A DNA stretch of 30,278 bases from PR03 sp031362725 (GCA_031362725.1 JANLTC010000358.1:1-30278); one strand, 5' to 3'. Shown: positions 1 to 7,342, counted from the first letter of the stretch. The notes: generated by a model not told the origin, from the sequence alone. A program made the numbers and translations.

Positions 1-2
1 AA

Positions 3-665
3 ACCGAGCAGGACACCAACTTCGACGGCGTGATGGACGCGGCGAGCAAGGTCGACGAGACCGGCGTGCAGACACAGGAGACCGACTCGAACGGCGACGG
101 CAACGTCGACACCTGGAGCGGCTTCGATGACGCCGGCAAGCCGGTTCGCGAAGCGCGCGACACCAACGGCGACGGCAGACCCGACGTGCTGACGCGCTTC
201 GACGCGAACGGAGTCGGCGTCGAGCAGGACGTTCTCGAAGGCAATGCGACGCGCCCGGCCAAGAAGCTGTTCCTCGCACCCGACGGCTCGGTCACCGCGC
301 AGTGTCTCGACACCAACGGCGACGGCAAGTTCGACGCGCGCGCAAAGGTCGAGAGCGGCAGCGTCAGCGAGGTGATTCTGGATACCGACGCCAACCGCCT
401 CGTCGATCAGCGCGAGATCTACCAGGGCGGCGAACGGATCCGCCTCGAAGCAGACACCAACAAGGACAGGCGCCCCGACGTGGTGCAGACCTTCGCGGGC
501 GGGAAGCTCACGCGGCAGGACGAGGACACCAATTTCGACGGCAAACTCGATCGCAGCTTCGAGGGCACGAACCCGGTTCCCGTGCCGCTGAATCCCGCCG
601 CCCCGCGCGCGCTGCCCGAACTCGGCTGCGGCCCGCTCGATCCCTTCTGGTCTACGGCGCGCTGA
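3..665 (+). CDS. Asp/Asn-rich calcium-binding-type repeat protein (5' end outside window)
   Basis: The reading frame is open from the left edge, so the start lies upstream; the first internal ATG (position 30) is not a convincing start because the repeat pattern already runs before it. About seven copies of a DTNGDGxxD-type motif (DTNFDGVMD, DSNGDGNVD, DTNGDGRPD, DTNGDGKFD, DTDANRLVD, DTNKDRRPD, DTNFDGKLD) recur every 20-45 residues, separated by short beta-like stretches. Such loops resemble EF-hand or thrombospondin type 3 calcium loops, so calcium-dependent folding outside the cytoplasm is likely (inference). The tail is proline-rich and ends in WSTAR. Without the N-terminus I cannot say whether it is a lipoprotein or a secreted protein. 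It is followed by an 84-nt gap and another small repeat protein on the same strand. Confidence 0.75.
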   Translation, partial: TEQDTNFDGVMDAASKVDETGVQTQETDSNGDGNVDTWSGFDDAGKPVREARDTNGDGRPDVLTRFDANGVGVEQDVLEGNATRPAKKLFLAPDGSVTAQCLDTNGDGKFDARAKVESGSVSEVILDTDANRLVDQREIYQGGERIRLEADTNKDRRPDVVQTFAGGKLTRQDEDTNFDGKLDRSFEGTNPVPVPLNPAAPRALPELGCGPLDPFWSTAR

Positions 666-749
666 ACGCGGTCAACCAATTCTCCCGGTGTGCGTTGTAG
701 GAGCAGAGAGCGGCGCTGCAAGCCGTCTCGCCACACCGAGGAGATCCCG

Positions 750-1088
750 ATGAAGAAACTCGTCTGCGCAAGTACTGCACTGTTCCTGCTCATCGCGAGC
801 GCGGCGTCCGCGAGCGACCCCGATCGCGGCGACCGGATCGAGCAGCGCCAGGGCCGGCGCGGCGATCGCATCGACACGCAACTTGACGCCCGCGGCGCGC
901 GCATCGACGACCGCCTCGATCGGCGCAGCGCGCGCGCCGACGCCGCGGGGCACGAGCGGCTCGCCCATCGGCTGGATGTCCGCGGTGACCGCGCCGAGAA
1001 CCACCTCGACCGGCGCGGCGATCGGATCGACAATCGGCTCGATCGGCGCGGCGAACGAATCGATGCCCGGTACGATCGGCGCCACTGA
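750..1088 (+). CDS. Small secreted protein of 11-residue RGDRID/RLDRRG repeats
   Basis: This encodes 112 residues. I chose the ATG at 750 because GAGGAG lies about 6 nt upstream and a clean signal peptide follows (MKK, hydrophobic core, ASA cleavage box near residue 21). An in-frame ATG at 690 would put 20 charged residues before it. The mature part is almost entirely an 11-residue repeat of the form RGDRIDxxLDR, seen as RGDRIDTQLDA, RGARIDDRLDR, RGDRAENHLDR, RGDRIDNRLDR and RGERIDARYDR, with one irregular stretch in the middle. An 11-residue period suits a long, highly charged amphipathic helix (inference). Related repeat proteins occur as uncharacterised periplasmic proteins. It ends in TGA at 1086-1088 and is in the same frame as the sigma factor gene that follows. 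Confidence 0.8.
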   Translation: MKKLVCASTALFLLIASAASASDPDRGDRIEQRQGRRGDRIDTQLDARGARIDDRLDRRSARADAAGHERLAHRLDVRGDRAENHLDRRGDRIDNRLDRRGERIDARYDRRH

Positions 1089-1127
1089 GAAACGCGGCCG
1101 GCGCGCGCTTCGCACCGGGGGGAACCG

Positions 1128-1661
1128 CTGGAACCGAACCCTGCGCTCGACCGCTTCCTGGCGAGCGTCGAAGCGCGCGCCTTCCGCATCGCGCAGATCG
1201 CCACGGGCAACCGCGACGACGCTCTCGACCTCGTGCAGGACGCCATGTGGAATCTCGCGAGCCGCTATGCGAGCCGCGGCGAGGCGGAATGGGCACCGCT
1301 CTTCCACACGATCTTGCAGAGCCGGATCCGCGACTGGTACCGCCGCACCCGGGTTCGCAATCGGCTGCGCGTCTGGTTCGGCGCGAGCGACGAGCAGAAC
1401 GATCCGATCGCGGCGCTCCCCGACGATCCCGCTGCCGGTCCCGCGGAGCGACTCGTGCGACGCCGCGCTACCGAACGACTGGAGGCTGCGTTGCGCGACC
1501 TGCCGCTGCGGCAACAGCAGGCGTTCCTGCTGCGAGCATGGGAGGGACTCGACGTGGCGGAGACGGCGCGCGCCATGCGCTGCTCGGAGGGCAGCGTGAA
1601 GACCCACTACTCGCGCGCGGTCCATCGACTGCGGGCCCAGCTCGAGGATGTCTGGCCGTGA
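1128..1661 (+). CDS. ECF-type RNA polymerase sigma factor (start uncertain)
   Basis: The product is a sigma-70 family factor that would direct RNA polymerase to a small regulon. Region 2 is seen in LDRFLASVEARAF and DDALDLVQDAM (about residues 7-40) and the IRDWYRRTR stretch; region 4 is the C-terminal block from RLEAALRDLPLRQQQAFLL through SEGSVKTHYSRAVHRLRAQL. No ATG, GTG or TTG lies in frame between the preceding TGA (1086-1088) and a GTG at 1233, and starting at 1233 would remove region 2.1 and part of 2.2. The given start is a CTG just before LDRFL, where relatives begin; GGGGGGAA lies only 3 nt upstream, which is close. Alternatives are readthrough of the upstream TGA or a sequence error. 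Its stop overlaps the next gene by GTGA, so it heads an operon with DUF3619 and DUF3106. Confidence 0.85.
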   Translation: MEPNPALDRFLASVEARAFRIAQIATGNRDDALDLVQDAMWNLASRYASRGEAEWAPLFHTILQSRIRDWYRRTRVRNRLRVWFGASDEQNDPIAALPDDPAAGPAERLVRRRATERLEAALRDLPLRQQQAFLLRAWEGLDVAETARAMRCSEGSVKTHYSRAVHRLRAQLEDVWP

Positions 1662-1999
1662 GTGACGCGGAACGCGAGCGCGAATTCCTGGCGCAGACAC
1701 GACGGGCCCTCGACGACTCGGCCGCCGAGATCGACCCCGCGACGCGTGCGCGTCTGCGCGCGGGACGAGCGGACGCGCTGCACCGTGCAAAGCGCAAGCC
1801 TTTGCGATGGCTGCCCGCTGCAAGTCTCGCGACGGCGGCCGCTGCGGTCGCGTTGGCGCTCGCGCTCTGGCGCGGCAATGCACCTCCGCTCGCGCAGCCG
1901 GCCGAAGATCTGACCCCACTCACGGCCGATGACGATCTCGACCTCTACCTCGATCTCGACCTGTACACCTGGCTCGAGGAGGACGCCGATGCCGGGTGA
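1658..1999 (+). CDS. DUF3619-like membrane protein, possible anti-sigma-type partner
   Basis: This encodes 113 residues. The GTG start overlaps the sigma factor stop (GTGA), implying translational coupling. The N-terminal half is charged and probably cytoplasmic (SDAEREREFLAQTRRALDD, then DPATRARLRAGR). One transmembrane segment follows at about residues 50-67 (SLATAAAAVALALALW), then a very acidic tail with repeated DLDLYLD. Size, topology and position between an ECF sigma factor and a DUF3106 gene match the DUF3619 family found in this order in beta- and gammaproteobacteria. A small single-pass protein coupled to a sigma factor could be an anti-sigma factor, but that is inference and no zinc-binding HxxxCxxC motif is present. 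Confidence 0.7.
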   Translation: MSDAEREREFLAQTRRALDDSAAEIDPATRARLRAGRADALHRAKRKPLRWLPAASLATAAAAVALALALWRGNAPPLAQPAEDLTPLTADDDLDLYLDLDLYTWLEEDADAG

Positions 2000-2495
2000 G
2001 GCGCGGCGCCTGCGCGCGCGTTCCGTGCTCCTCGGAGCGCTCTGGCTGGCCGCGCCGCCTGCGCTCGCAGCCGACGCAGTCCCGTGGCAGTCGCTGAGCG
2101 CGACAGAGCAAGAGTTGCTGGCGCCCATCCAGGATCGCTGGACATCGCTGCCCGCCGAGCGGCAGTCGGCGTTGCGTGACAAGGCCGCGCGCTGGCAATC
2201 GATGACGCCCGAGCAGCGAACGCGTGCGAAGCAGGGATTCGAACGCTTCCGCGCGCTCCCGTTGGAACGGCAGGAGCGCATCCGGCAGCGGCGGGAGCGC
2301 TTCCAGAAGCTATCGCCCGAGCGTCGCGCCGAGATCCGCGAGCGCTGGCAGGCGCTCGGTCCCGACGCGCGTCGCAACCTCCGCGAGCGACTTCGATCGA
2401 TGACGCCCGTCGAGCGCCGCGCCGCGCGCGCACGCTGGCTCGGGATGAGCGCGGAGGAGCAGCAGCGATGGCTGAAAGACTTCCGCGCCCCCTGA
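1989..2495 (+). CDS. DUF3106 family secreted protein
   Basis: This encodes 168 residues. The ATG at 1989 lies inside the end of the preceding gene (11-nt overlap), with GAGGAGGA about 5 nt upstream. A signal peptide is visible (arginine-rich start, LLGALWLAAPPALA, cleavage near residue 28). The mature protein is helical and repetitive, with units such as RWTSLPAERQSALRDKA, RWQSMTPEQRTRAKQG and RFQKLSPERRAEIRERW, the hallmark of DUF3106 (W-x-S/A-L/M-x-P-E-x-R). The function of the family is unknown; the repeated Pro-Glu-Arg helices recall periplasmic stress sensors in a general way only. It is the third gene of the sigma-DUF3619-DUF3106 set and is probably controlled with them. Confidence 0.85.
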   Translation: MPGEARRLRARSVLLGALWLAAPPALAADAVPWQSLSATEQELLAPIQDRWTSLPAERQSALRDKAARWQSMTPEQRTRAKQGFERFRALPLERQERIRQRRERFQKLSPERRAEIRERWQALGPDARRNLRERLRSMTPVERRAARARWLGMSAEEQQRWLKDFRAP

Positions 2496-2521
2496 CGCGG
2501 CGGCGCTTTCCCGTCCCGACG

Positions 2522-2530
2522 TGCTAGACC
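2522..2530 (+). promoter_or_regulatory. Candidate extended -10 promoter (TGCTAGACC)
   Basis: TG-n-TAGACC lies in the 62-nt gap before the luciferase-family gene, putting a start site near 2537 and a leader of about 20 nt. The same TG-n-TAnnnT arrangement recurs before 15494 and 25608. No clear -35 box is seen. This is a pattern match only. Confidence 0.35.
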
Positions 2531-2557
2531 GGGTTCTTCCACACCCTGAGGTCTCGC

Positions 2558-3436
2558 ATGCGCATCGGAATCTTCGCGGCGCTCGCCAATCCCTTCGCGA
2601 CGCCCGCCTACCTGAACACGCTCGGTCCCGCCGCCGAGGAGCGCGGCTTCCACTCGCTGTGGGTCGCCGAGCACGTCGTGCTCTTCGATCAATACGCATC
2701 GAAGTACCCGTACGCAGCGGACGGCAAGATCCCCGCCGGCGGCGAGAGCGGCATGCTCGAGCCGTTCACGGCGCTGTCGTTCCTCGCGGCGAGCACGGCC
2801 CGGATCCGCCTCGGCACCGGCATCTGCCTCGTGCCGCAGCGCAATCCGGTGTACACCGCAAAGGACGTCGCCGCGATCGACTGGCTCTCGAACGGCCGCT
2901 TCGATTTCGGCGTCGGCGTCGGCTGGCTCGAAGAAGAGTTCCGCGCCTGCGACGTGCCGTTCGAAAAGCGCGGCGAGCGCACCCGCGACTACCTCGCCGC
3001 GATGCAGGCGCTGTGGACCCAGCCCGTCTCCCAGCATGAGGGGCCCTTCTACCGCTTTCAGCCGCTACGCCAGTACCCGAAGCCGATCCAGACGCCGCAC
3101 CCGCCGATCCATTTCGGCGGCGAGAGCGACGCCGCACTGCGACGCGTCGCGGAGATCGGACAGGGTTGGTACGGCTTCAACCAATTGCCGGATGCGGTGC
3201 CCGCACATCTCGCGCGGCTCGATACGTTCCTCGCGCGCGCCGGCCGCAAGCGCTCCGAAATCGAGGTCAGCATCTCGCCGTACATGCAGCCGATCGACTT
3301 CGACGCGGTGCGCCGCTACCGCGATGCGGGCGTCGACCAGGTGATCCTGCTGGTGGTCGCCGGCAATCGCGATGGCCTGCTCGAACGCCTCGACGACCTC
3401 GCCAAGACGATCGTCGAACCCGCAGAGGCGCTGTGA
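2558..3436 (+). CDS. LLM-class F420-dependent oxidoreductase (TIGR03619-type)
   Basis: The 292-residue protein belongs to the bacterial luciferase-like (TIM-barrel) monooxygenase/oxidoreductase superfamily. It opens with MRIGIFAALANPF, and further family signatures are GFHSLWVAEHV (about residues 29-39), ARIRLGTGICLVPQRNPV, LSNGRFDFGVGVGWLEEEF and PIHFGGES. These match the TIGR03619 subgroup, in which coenzyme F420 or flavin is the cofactor; the substrate cannot be told from sequence. The ATG follows a GAGG about 8 nt upstream. The stop overlaps the GTG of dusB (GTGA), so it is the first gene of a three-gene operon with dusB and pdxH. The three share no obvious pathway beyond flavin-type chemistry. 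Confidence 0.9.
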   Translation: MRIGIFAALANPFATPAYLNTLGPAAEERGFHSLWVAEHVVLFDQYASKYPYAADGKIPAGGESGMLEPFTALSFLAASTARIRLGTGICLVPQRNPVYTAKDVAAIDWLSNGRFDFGVGVGWLEEEFRACDVPFEKRGERTRDYLAAMQALWTQPVSQHEGPFYRFQPLRQYPKPIQTPHPPIHFGGESDAALRRVAEIGQGWYGFNQLPDAVPAHLARLDTFLARAGRKRSEIEVSISPYMQPIDFDAVRRYRDAGVDQVILLVVAGNRDGLLERLDDLAKTIVEPAEAL

Positions 3437-4632
3437 ACCCGATCTACCAGAGCGAGCTCAACCGCGACGTGCCCGTCGCCGCGCCGGGCGAGTTCGCGCC
3501 CGTCCTGCTGAAGGGGCAAGGCGCCCCGGAACCGCTGCGGATCTGGCCTCCCGTCGTGCTGGCGCCGATGGCGGGCGTCACGAACATCCCGTTCCGCGCG
3601 CTGTGTCGCCGCTTCGGCGCCGGTCTCTACGTCTCCGAGATGATCACCGCGCGCGGGCTCGTCGAGAACAACGCGAAGACGCATCACCTCGCCAGTTTCG
3701 CGCCCGACGAGAAGCCGCGCAGCCTGCAGCTCTACGGCGTCGAGCCGGTGTCGCTCGGCGAAGCGGTGGCGTGGCTGGTCAGCGAGGGCCGCGTCGACCA
3801 CATCGACATGAACTTCGGTTGCCCGGTGCGCAAGGTGACACGGCGCGGCGGCGGCGCCGCGCTGCCGTGGAAGCGCGCGCTGCTGCGACGACTCGTGTCG
3901 GCCGCCGTGCGCAACGCCGGACCGATCCCGGTGACGATCAAGTTCCGCATCGGCATCGACGACGCGCACGAAACCATGCTCGACGCCGGCCGCATCGCGG
4001 AAGACGAAGGCTGCGCCGCCGTCGCGCTGCACGCGCGCACCGCTGCCCAGCTCTACGACGGCGAAGCGCGCTGGGACGCGATCGCGAGACTCAAGAACGC
4101 CGTGCGCACGATCCCGGTGTTCGGCAACGGCGACATCTGGGAAGCCCACGACGCGCTGCGAATGATGCGCGCGACCGGCTGCGACGGCGTCGTCGTCGGT
4201 CGCGGCTGCCTCGGCCGTCCGTGGCTGTTCCGCGATCTCGCCGACGTCTTCGCCGGCCGCGAGCCCGCCGATCCCCCGTCGCTGCAACAGGTGCTCGCGA
4301 TCGCGCTCGAACACGCCGAGCTGCTGGTGCAGTGGATCGGCGAGGATCGCGGCGTGCGGATGTTCCGCCAGCACGGCGGCTGGTACACCAAGGGGTTCCG
4401 CGGCGGCTCGAAGCTGCGCCCGCGCATCATGGGCGTCGCGACGCTTCCCGCACTCCGCGAAGTGCTCGCGAGCGTCTGCTCCGACGACCCGTTCCCGCCG
4501 ACAGCGATGCGCGTATCGCGCGGCAAAGGCAGCGGTCGCCAGCGCGTGGTGCTCCCCGAGCACTGGCTCGACGACCGCGACGACCCGACCCCGCCCGGCT
4601 GCGAGGCTGAAGACGAGACCTCGGGCGGCTAG
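3433..4632 (+). CDS. dusB: tRNA-dihydrouridine synthase (DusB type)
   Basis: This 399-residue FMN enzyme reduces specific uridines in tRNA to dihydrouridine. The TIM-barrel signatures are in order: LAPMAGVTNIPFRALCRRFG (from about residue 43), YVSEMITARG, LQLYGVEP, IDMNFGCPVRKVTRRGGGAA with catalytic Cys130, VTIKFRIG, HARTAAQLYDGEA and VVVGRGCLGRPWLF. The MNFGCPVRKVTRRGGGAALP form resembles the longer DusB-like proteins of actinobacteria and deltaproteobacterial lineages. The GTG start overlaps the upstream stop codon. About 40 residues precede the barrel, and the charged C-terminal tail (after EHWLDD) extends past the usual domain end. pdxH begins 2 nt after its stop. Confidence 0.93.
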   Translation: MNPIYQSELNRDVPVAAPGEFAPVLLKGQGAPEPLRIWPPVVLAPMAGVTNIPFRALCRRFGAGLYVSEMITARGLVENNAKTHHLASFAPDEKPRSLQLYGVEPVSLGEAVAWLVSEGRVDHIDMNFGCPVRKVTRRGGGAALPWKRALLRRLVSAAVRNAGPIPVTIKFRIGIDDAHETMLDAGRIAEDEGCAAVALHARTAAQLYDGEARWDAIARLKNAVRTIPVFGNGDIWEAHDALRMMRATGCDGVVVGRGCLGRPWLFRDLADVFAGREPADPPSLQQVLAIALEHAELLVQWIGEDRGVRMFRQHGGWYTKGFRGGSKLRPRIMGVATLPALREVLASVCSDDPFPPTAMRVSRGKGSGRQRVVLPEHWLDDRDDPTPPGCEAEDETSGG

Positions 4633-4634
4633 GG

Positions 4635-5294
4635 GTGGGCGACGAAGCACTGCGCGACGCCTGGATCACGGGCGATCCGCCGGCCGATCCGCTGCCGCGG
4701 CTGCGCACCTGGATCGATGATGCGCACGCCGAGCCGAGCATTGCGGAACCGGATGCAGCGACGCTCGCCACGGTCGATGTCGACGGACGGCCCGCCGCGC
4801 GCATCGTGCTCGTGCGAAAGCTCGACGTCGAGACCGGCGCCGCACTCTTCTACACGAACCGCAAGAGCCGGAAGGGACGCGCAATCGCGAATCTTCCCTT
4901 CGCGTCGCTGGTGTTCTACTGGGATCGTCTCGCGCGGCAGGTGCGTCTGGAAGGACCGGTGACACTCACGAGCGACGCCGAGTCGGATGCCTACTTCGCG
5001 AGCCGCCACCCCGACAGCCGACTCGGCGCCTGGGCCAGCGACCAGAGCGAGCCGATCGCGTCGCGCGCGGAACTCGTCGCGCGTTACGAAGCGATGAAGG
5101 CGCGCTTCGGCGACGGCAGTGCGGCGCCGCGACCGCCGCATTGGGGCGGCTACCGAGTCTGGATCGCGCGCGTCGAGTTGTGGGTGTCGCGCCCGCACCG
5201 ACTGCACGATCGCGTCGTGTGGGAGCGAACGCTGACGCGCGATGGCGACGGCTTCCGCGGCGGCGCCTTTCGCGCAGCCCGGTTGATGCCCTAG
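4635..5294 (+). CDS. pdxH: Pyridoxamine 5'-phosphate oxidase
   Basis: This 219-residue FMN enzyme oxidises pyridoxine or pyridoxamine 5'-phosphate to pyridoxal 5'-phosphate, the last step of vitamin B6 synthesis and salvage. Seen in order: DPLPRLRTWIDDA, PAARIVLVRKLD, FYTNRKSRKG, FYWDRLARQVRLEG, SDAYFASRHPDSRLGAWASD, PPHWGGYRV, RLHDRVVWER and the C-terminal RLMP, close to the usual RLxP end. Length fits the family (about 210-220). It starts with GTG, 2 nt after the dusB stop, so it depends on the same transcript. Its 3' end faces the remains of a GNAT gene on the opposite strand. The PLP-dependent aminotransferase lies just beyond, on the other strand. Confidence 0.95.
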   Translation: MGDEALRDAWITGDPPADPLPRLRTWIDDAHAEPSIAEPDAATLATVDVDGRPAARIVLVRKLDVETGAALFYTNRKSRKGRAIANLPFASLVFYWDRLARQVRLEGPVTLTSDAESDAYFASRHPDSRLGAWASDQSEPIASRAELVARYEAMKARFGDGSAAPRPPHWGGYRVWIARVELWVSRPHRLHDRVVWERTLTRDGDGFRGGAFRAARLMP

Positions 5295-5297
5295 CGG

Positions 5298-5676
5298 TCA
5301 GAGCGCCGCGGGCTCGAAGCCGAAGCGCGGTAGTACGCGGGAGCCCGAGCACGAACACGATCGAGTGGCCCGCATCGCGGCCAGCGCGGACCAGCGCCGA
5401 GCCGATGCCGGCGCGCTGGCAGTCCGGGGCGACCGCTACCGGAGCGAGTCCCTGCGCTGCGAACGCGCCGCCCTCGCCTTCCACGCGCACCGGCGAGAAC
5501 AGGATGTGGCCGACGACGCGCCCGTCGCGCGCGGCGATCCGCGAAATCGTCGCAGCGGCGGCAGCGCGCAACGCGTCCACGAGTCTCGCCTCGCCATCGC
5601 TCTGGAAAGCGTGCGCATGGATCTCGAAGAGGTCGCGCGCATCGCGCGGCGTCTCGCGTCGAACCTCGAGTCGCAT
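5298..5676 (-). pseudogene. Truncated and frameshifted GNAT N-acetyltransferase
   Basis: The ATG at 5676 opens a clear GNAT (YhbS-like) protein: MRLEVRRETPRDARDLFEIH, GRVVGHILFSPV and the acetyl-CoA loop GLAPVAVAPDCQRAGIGSAL. After IVFVLG (about 5350) the frame loses the family pattern, whereas the +1 frame reads SRVLPRFGFEPAAL, the expected next block, and then meets TGA at 5300-5298. Full members continue for about 40-50 more residues, which are missing. The spacer between ALVRAG and GHSIVF also looks a few residues short. The unshifted frame stays open to 4966 through antisense pdxH and would make a 236-residue chimera. It starts 5 nt after the aminotransferase stop, so it was the last gene of that operon. 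Either the gene is decaying or an indel in the sequence broke it. Confidence 0.75.
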
Positions 5677-5681
5677 TGCGA

Positions 5682-6548
5682 TCAGAACGGCACCCCGTGC
5701 GTCTTCGTCATCGCGAGGAACGCCGCGCGGATCTTCGCGAAGCCGGGGCCCGGCTCGCCGGCTCCGATCGTCTGGCCGTCGAGTGAGCGCACCGGCACGA
5801 TGCCCGCACCCGTGCCGGTCAGGAACACCTCGCCCGCGCCGAGCAGATCGACGCGGGAGAGCGATCGCTCGCGGGCCGTGAAGCCGAGGCCGGGCGCCAA
5901 CTCGAATACGCTCCGACGCGTCACGCCGTCGAGCGCGCCGTCGGTCGGCGGCGGTGTTGCGAGCGCCCGGTCGCGCAGCACGAACACGTTCGCGACGCTG
6001 GCCTCTGCGATCGTTCCGCCGGTGTTCAGGATCAGCGCTTCGTCGGCGCCCTGCCGGCGCGCTTCGAGCTTTGCCATCGCGTTGTTGAGATAGTTGAGAC
6101 TCTTCACGCGCGGATCGACCGCGTCGAGCGCGGGACGCCGCCAGCTCACCGTCACCATCTCGAGCCCACGCGTGAGCTTCTCGGGCGGATAGATCTGCGC
6201 CTCCGCGGCGAGACAGAAGAGCCGCGGCGTCGGACAGGTCGTAGGGTCGACGCCGAGCGCGCCCTCACCGCGCGTCACGACGAGACGCACATAGGCGTCG
6301 TCGCGGCCGAGCGCGCGCAGCGTATCGAGCACGATGTTGCGGATCGCGCCCTGCGGGTGCGGCAACGTGAGACTGATCGCCTTCGCGGACGTCACGAGTC
6401 GCGCGAGGTGATCGTCGAGCCGGAAGACGCCGCGCGCGTAGGCGCGGATGCCCTCGAAGATGCCGTCGCCGTAGAGCAGCCCGTGATCCAGAACGGAGAT
6501 CCGCGCCTCCGCCGCATCCACGATGGCGCCGTCGATCCAGACCTTCAT
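5682..6548 (-). CDS. ilvE: Class IV PLP aminotransferase, branched-chain amino acid type
   Basis: The 288-residue protein has the fold-type IV signatures: WIDGAIVDAAEARISVLDHG, LLYGDGIFEGIRAY (about residues 24-37), RLDDHLARL, VRLVVTRGEGALGVDP, then PRVKSLNYLNNAMAK with Lys149 as the PLP Schiff-base lysine, TIAEASVANVF with Glu182, and VFLTGTGAGIVPV. Such enzymes transaminate branched-chain amino acids; D-amino acid transaminase or aminodeoxychorismate lyase are the usual confusions, but DGIFEGIRAY with SLNYLNN favours the IlvE group. The ATG has GGGAGAAGG immediately upstream and overlaps the IclR stop (ATGA), so the two are translationally coupled. Gene symbol by family resemblance only. 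Confidence 0.88.
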   Translation of the reverse strand: MKVWIDGAIVDAAEARISVLDHGLLYGDGIFEGIRAYARGVFRLDDHLARLVTSAKAISLTLPHPQGAIRNIVLDTLRALGRDDAYVRLVVTRGEGALGVDPTTCPTPRLFCLAAEAQIYPPEKLTRGLEMVTVSWRRPALDAVDPRVKSLNYLNNAMAKLEARRQGADEALILNTGGTIAEASVANVFVLRDRALATPPPTDGALDGVTRRSVFELAPGLGFTARERSLSRVDLLGAGEVFLTGTGAGIVPVRSLDGQTIGAGEPGPGFAKIRAAFLAMTKTHGVPF

Positions 6549-7342
6549 GCCCTTCTCCCTTCCAACGTCGCTGAGATGCACGCGGCTGCCGCGAGCAGAC
6601 GTCGCGCGAGCGCTTCCGTCTTGGCTGCCGACAAACGCACCGACGGCGCGGCCACCGCGACGGTCGCCTGCATGCGTCCGCCTGCGCGCACGGGCGCCGC
6701 GACCACCGCGAGCCCCGCCACCCACTCCTCGCGGTTCTCCGCAAAGCCGCGCCGCCGCGCCTTCGCGACTTCGCGCTCGAGCGCGCGCAGCGACGTCGGC
6801 GTCGTGGCGGTGAAGCGTTCGAACGCGCCCTTCGGCACCACGACGGATTCGGGCGCGAATGCCAGATAGAGCTTGCCCACGGCCGTCGCGTGCACGGGAA
6901 CCACGGAGCCGATGCGCGGCGCGGCGCGCAGAAAGCCGGTGCCCTCGGCCTTGTCGAGCACGACGATGCGGCCGGCGCGCGCGGCGGCGAGGAAGATCGT
7001 CTCCCCGATCGCTTCGGCTTCGGCTTCGAGCACCGGTCGCGCGGCGGCGACGATCGGTTCGCGCTCGAGCACGCCGAGTCCGAGCGCGAGCAGGCGCACG
7101 CCGGGCCTGTAACGACCGCCCGCATCGCGCTCGACCAAGCCGCGACGACCGAGCGCGGCAAGCAGCCGATGTGTCGTCGATTTCGGCAGCGTGAGCGCGC
7201 GCGCGATCTCGGAGACGCCCGCGCTGCCAGCGGCGCTCACGTGGAAGAGCACGTCGAGCGCCTTCTCGATACTCGAGGTCGCGTCGAGCGCCGTGCCGTC
7301 GGCGTCGAGCGCTCGTTCCGCTATACGGGACAAGGAACTCAT
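6545..7342 (-). CDS. IclR family transcriptional regulator
   Basis: The 265-residue protein has an N-terminal winged helix (about residues 22-85: SSIEKALDVLFHVS, GVSEIARALTLPKSTTHRLL, GRRGLVERDAGGRYRPG) and an IclR effector domain (ETIFLAAARAGRIVVLDK, PVHATAVGKLYLA, GFAENREEWVAGLAVVAAPV). Such proteins usually bind a small carboxylate or aromatic ligand and often regulate themselves and a neighbour. It is coupled to the aminotransferase gene (ATGA overlap), a likely target. The ATG at 7342 was chosen because it is the first in-frame start before the helix-turn-helix; it has no Shine-Dalgarno sequence and sits 6 nt after a -10-like TATGTT. TATACGG repeats at the start could be its own operator. 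Confidence 0.9.
   Translation of the reverse strand: MSSLSRIAERALDADGTALDATSSIEKALDVLFHVSAAGSAGVSEIARALTLPKSTTHRLLAALGRRGLVERDAGGRYRPGVRLLALGLGVLEREPIVAAARPVLEAEAEAIGETIFLAAARAGRIVVLDKAEGTGFLRAAPRIGSVVPVHATAVGKLYLAFAPESVVVPKGAFERFTATTPTSLRALEREVAKARRRGFAENREEWVAGLAVVAAPVRAGGRMQATVAVAAPSVRLSAAKTEALARRLLAAAACISATLEGRRA

Noticed and set aside
3..665. DNA-level repeats in the Asp/Asn-rich gene as a CRISPR or satellite array
   Set aside because: The repeats are short, irregularly spaced and kept at protein level (DTNGDG codons) with no uniform spacers.
1233..1661. GTG at 1233 as the true sigma factor start
   Set aside because: It would delete about 35 residues including conserved region 2.1 and part of 2.2, which are clearly encoded just upstream in the same frame.
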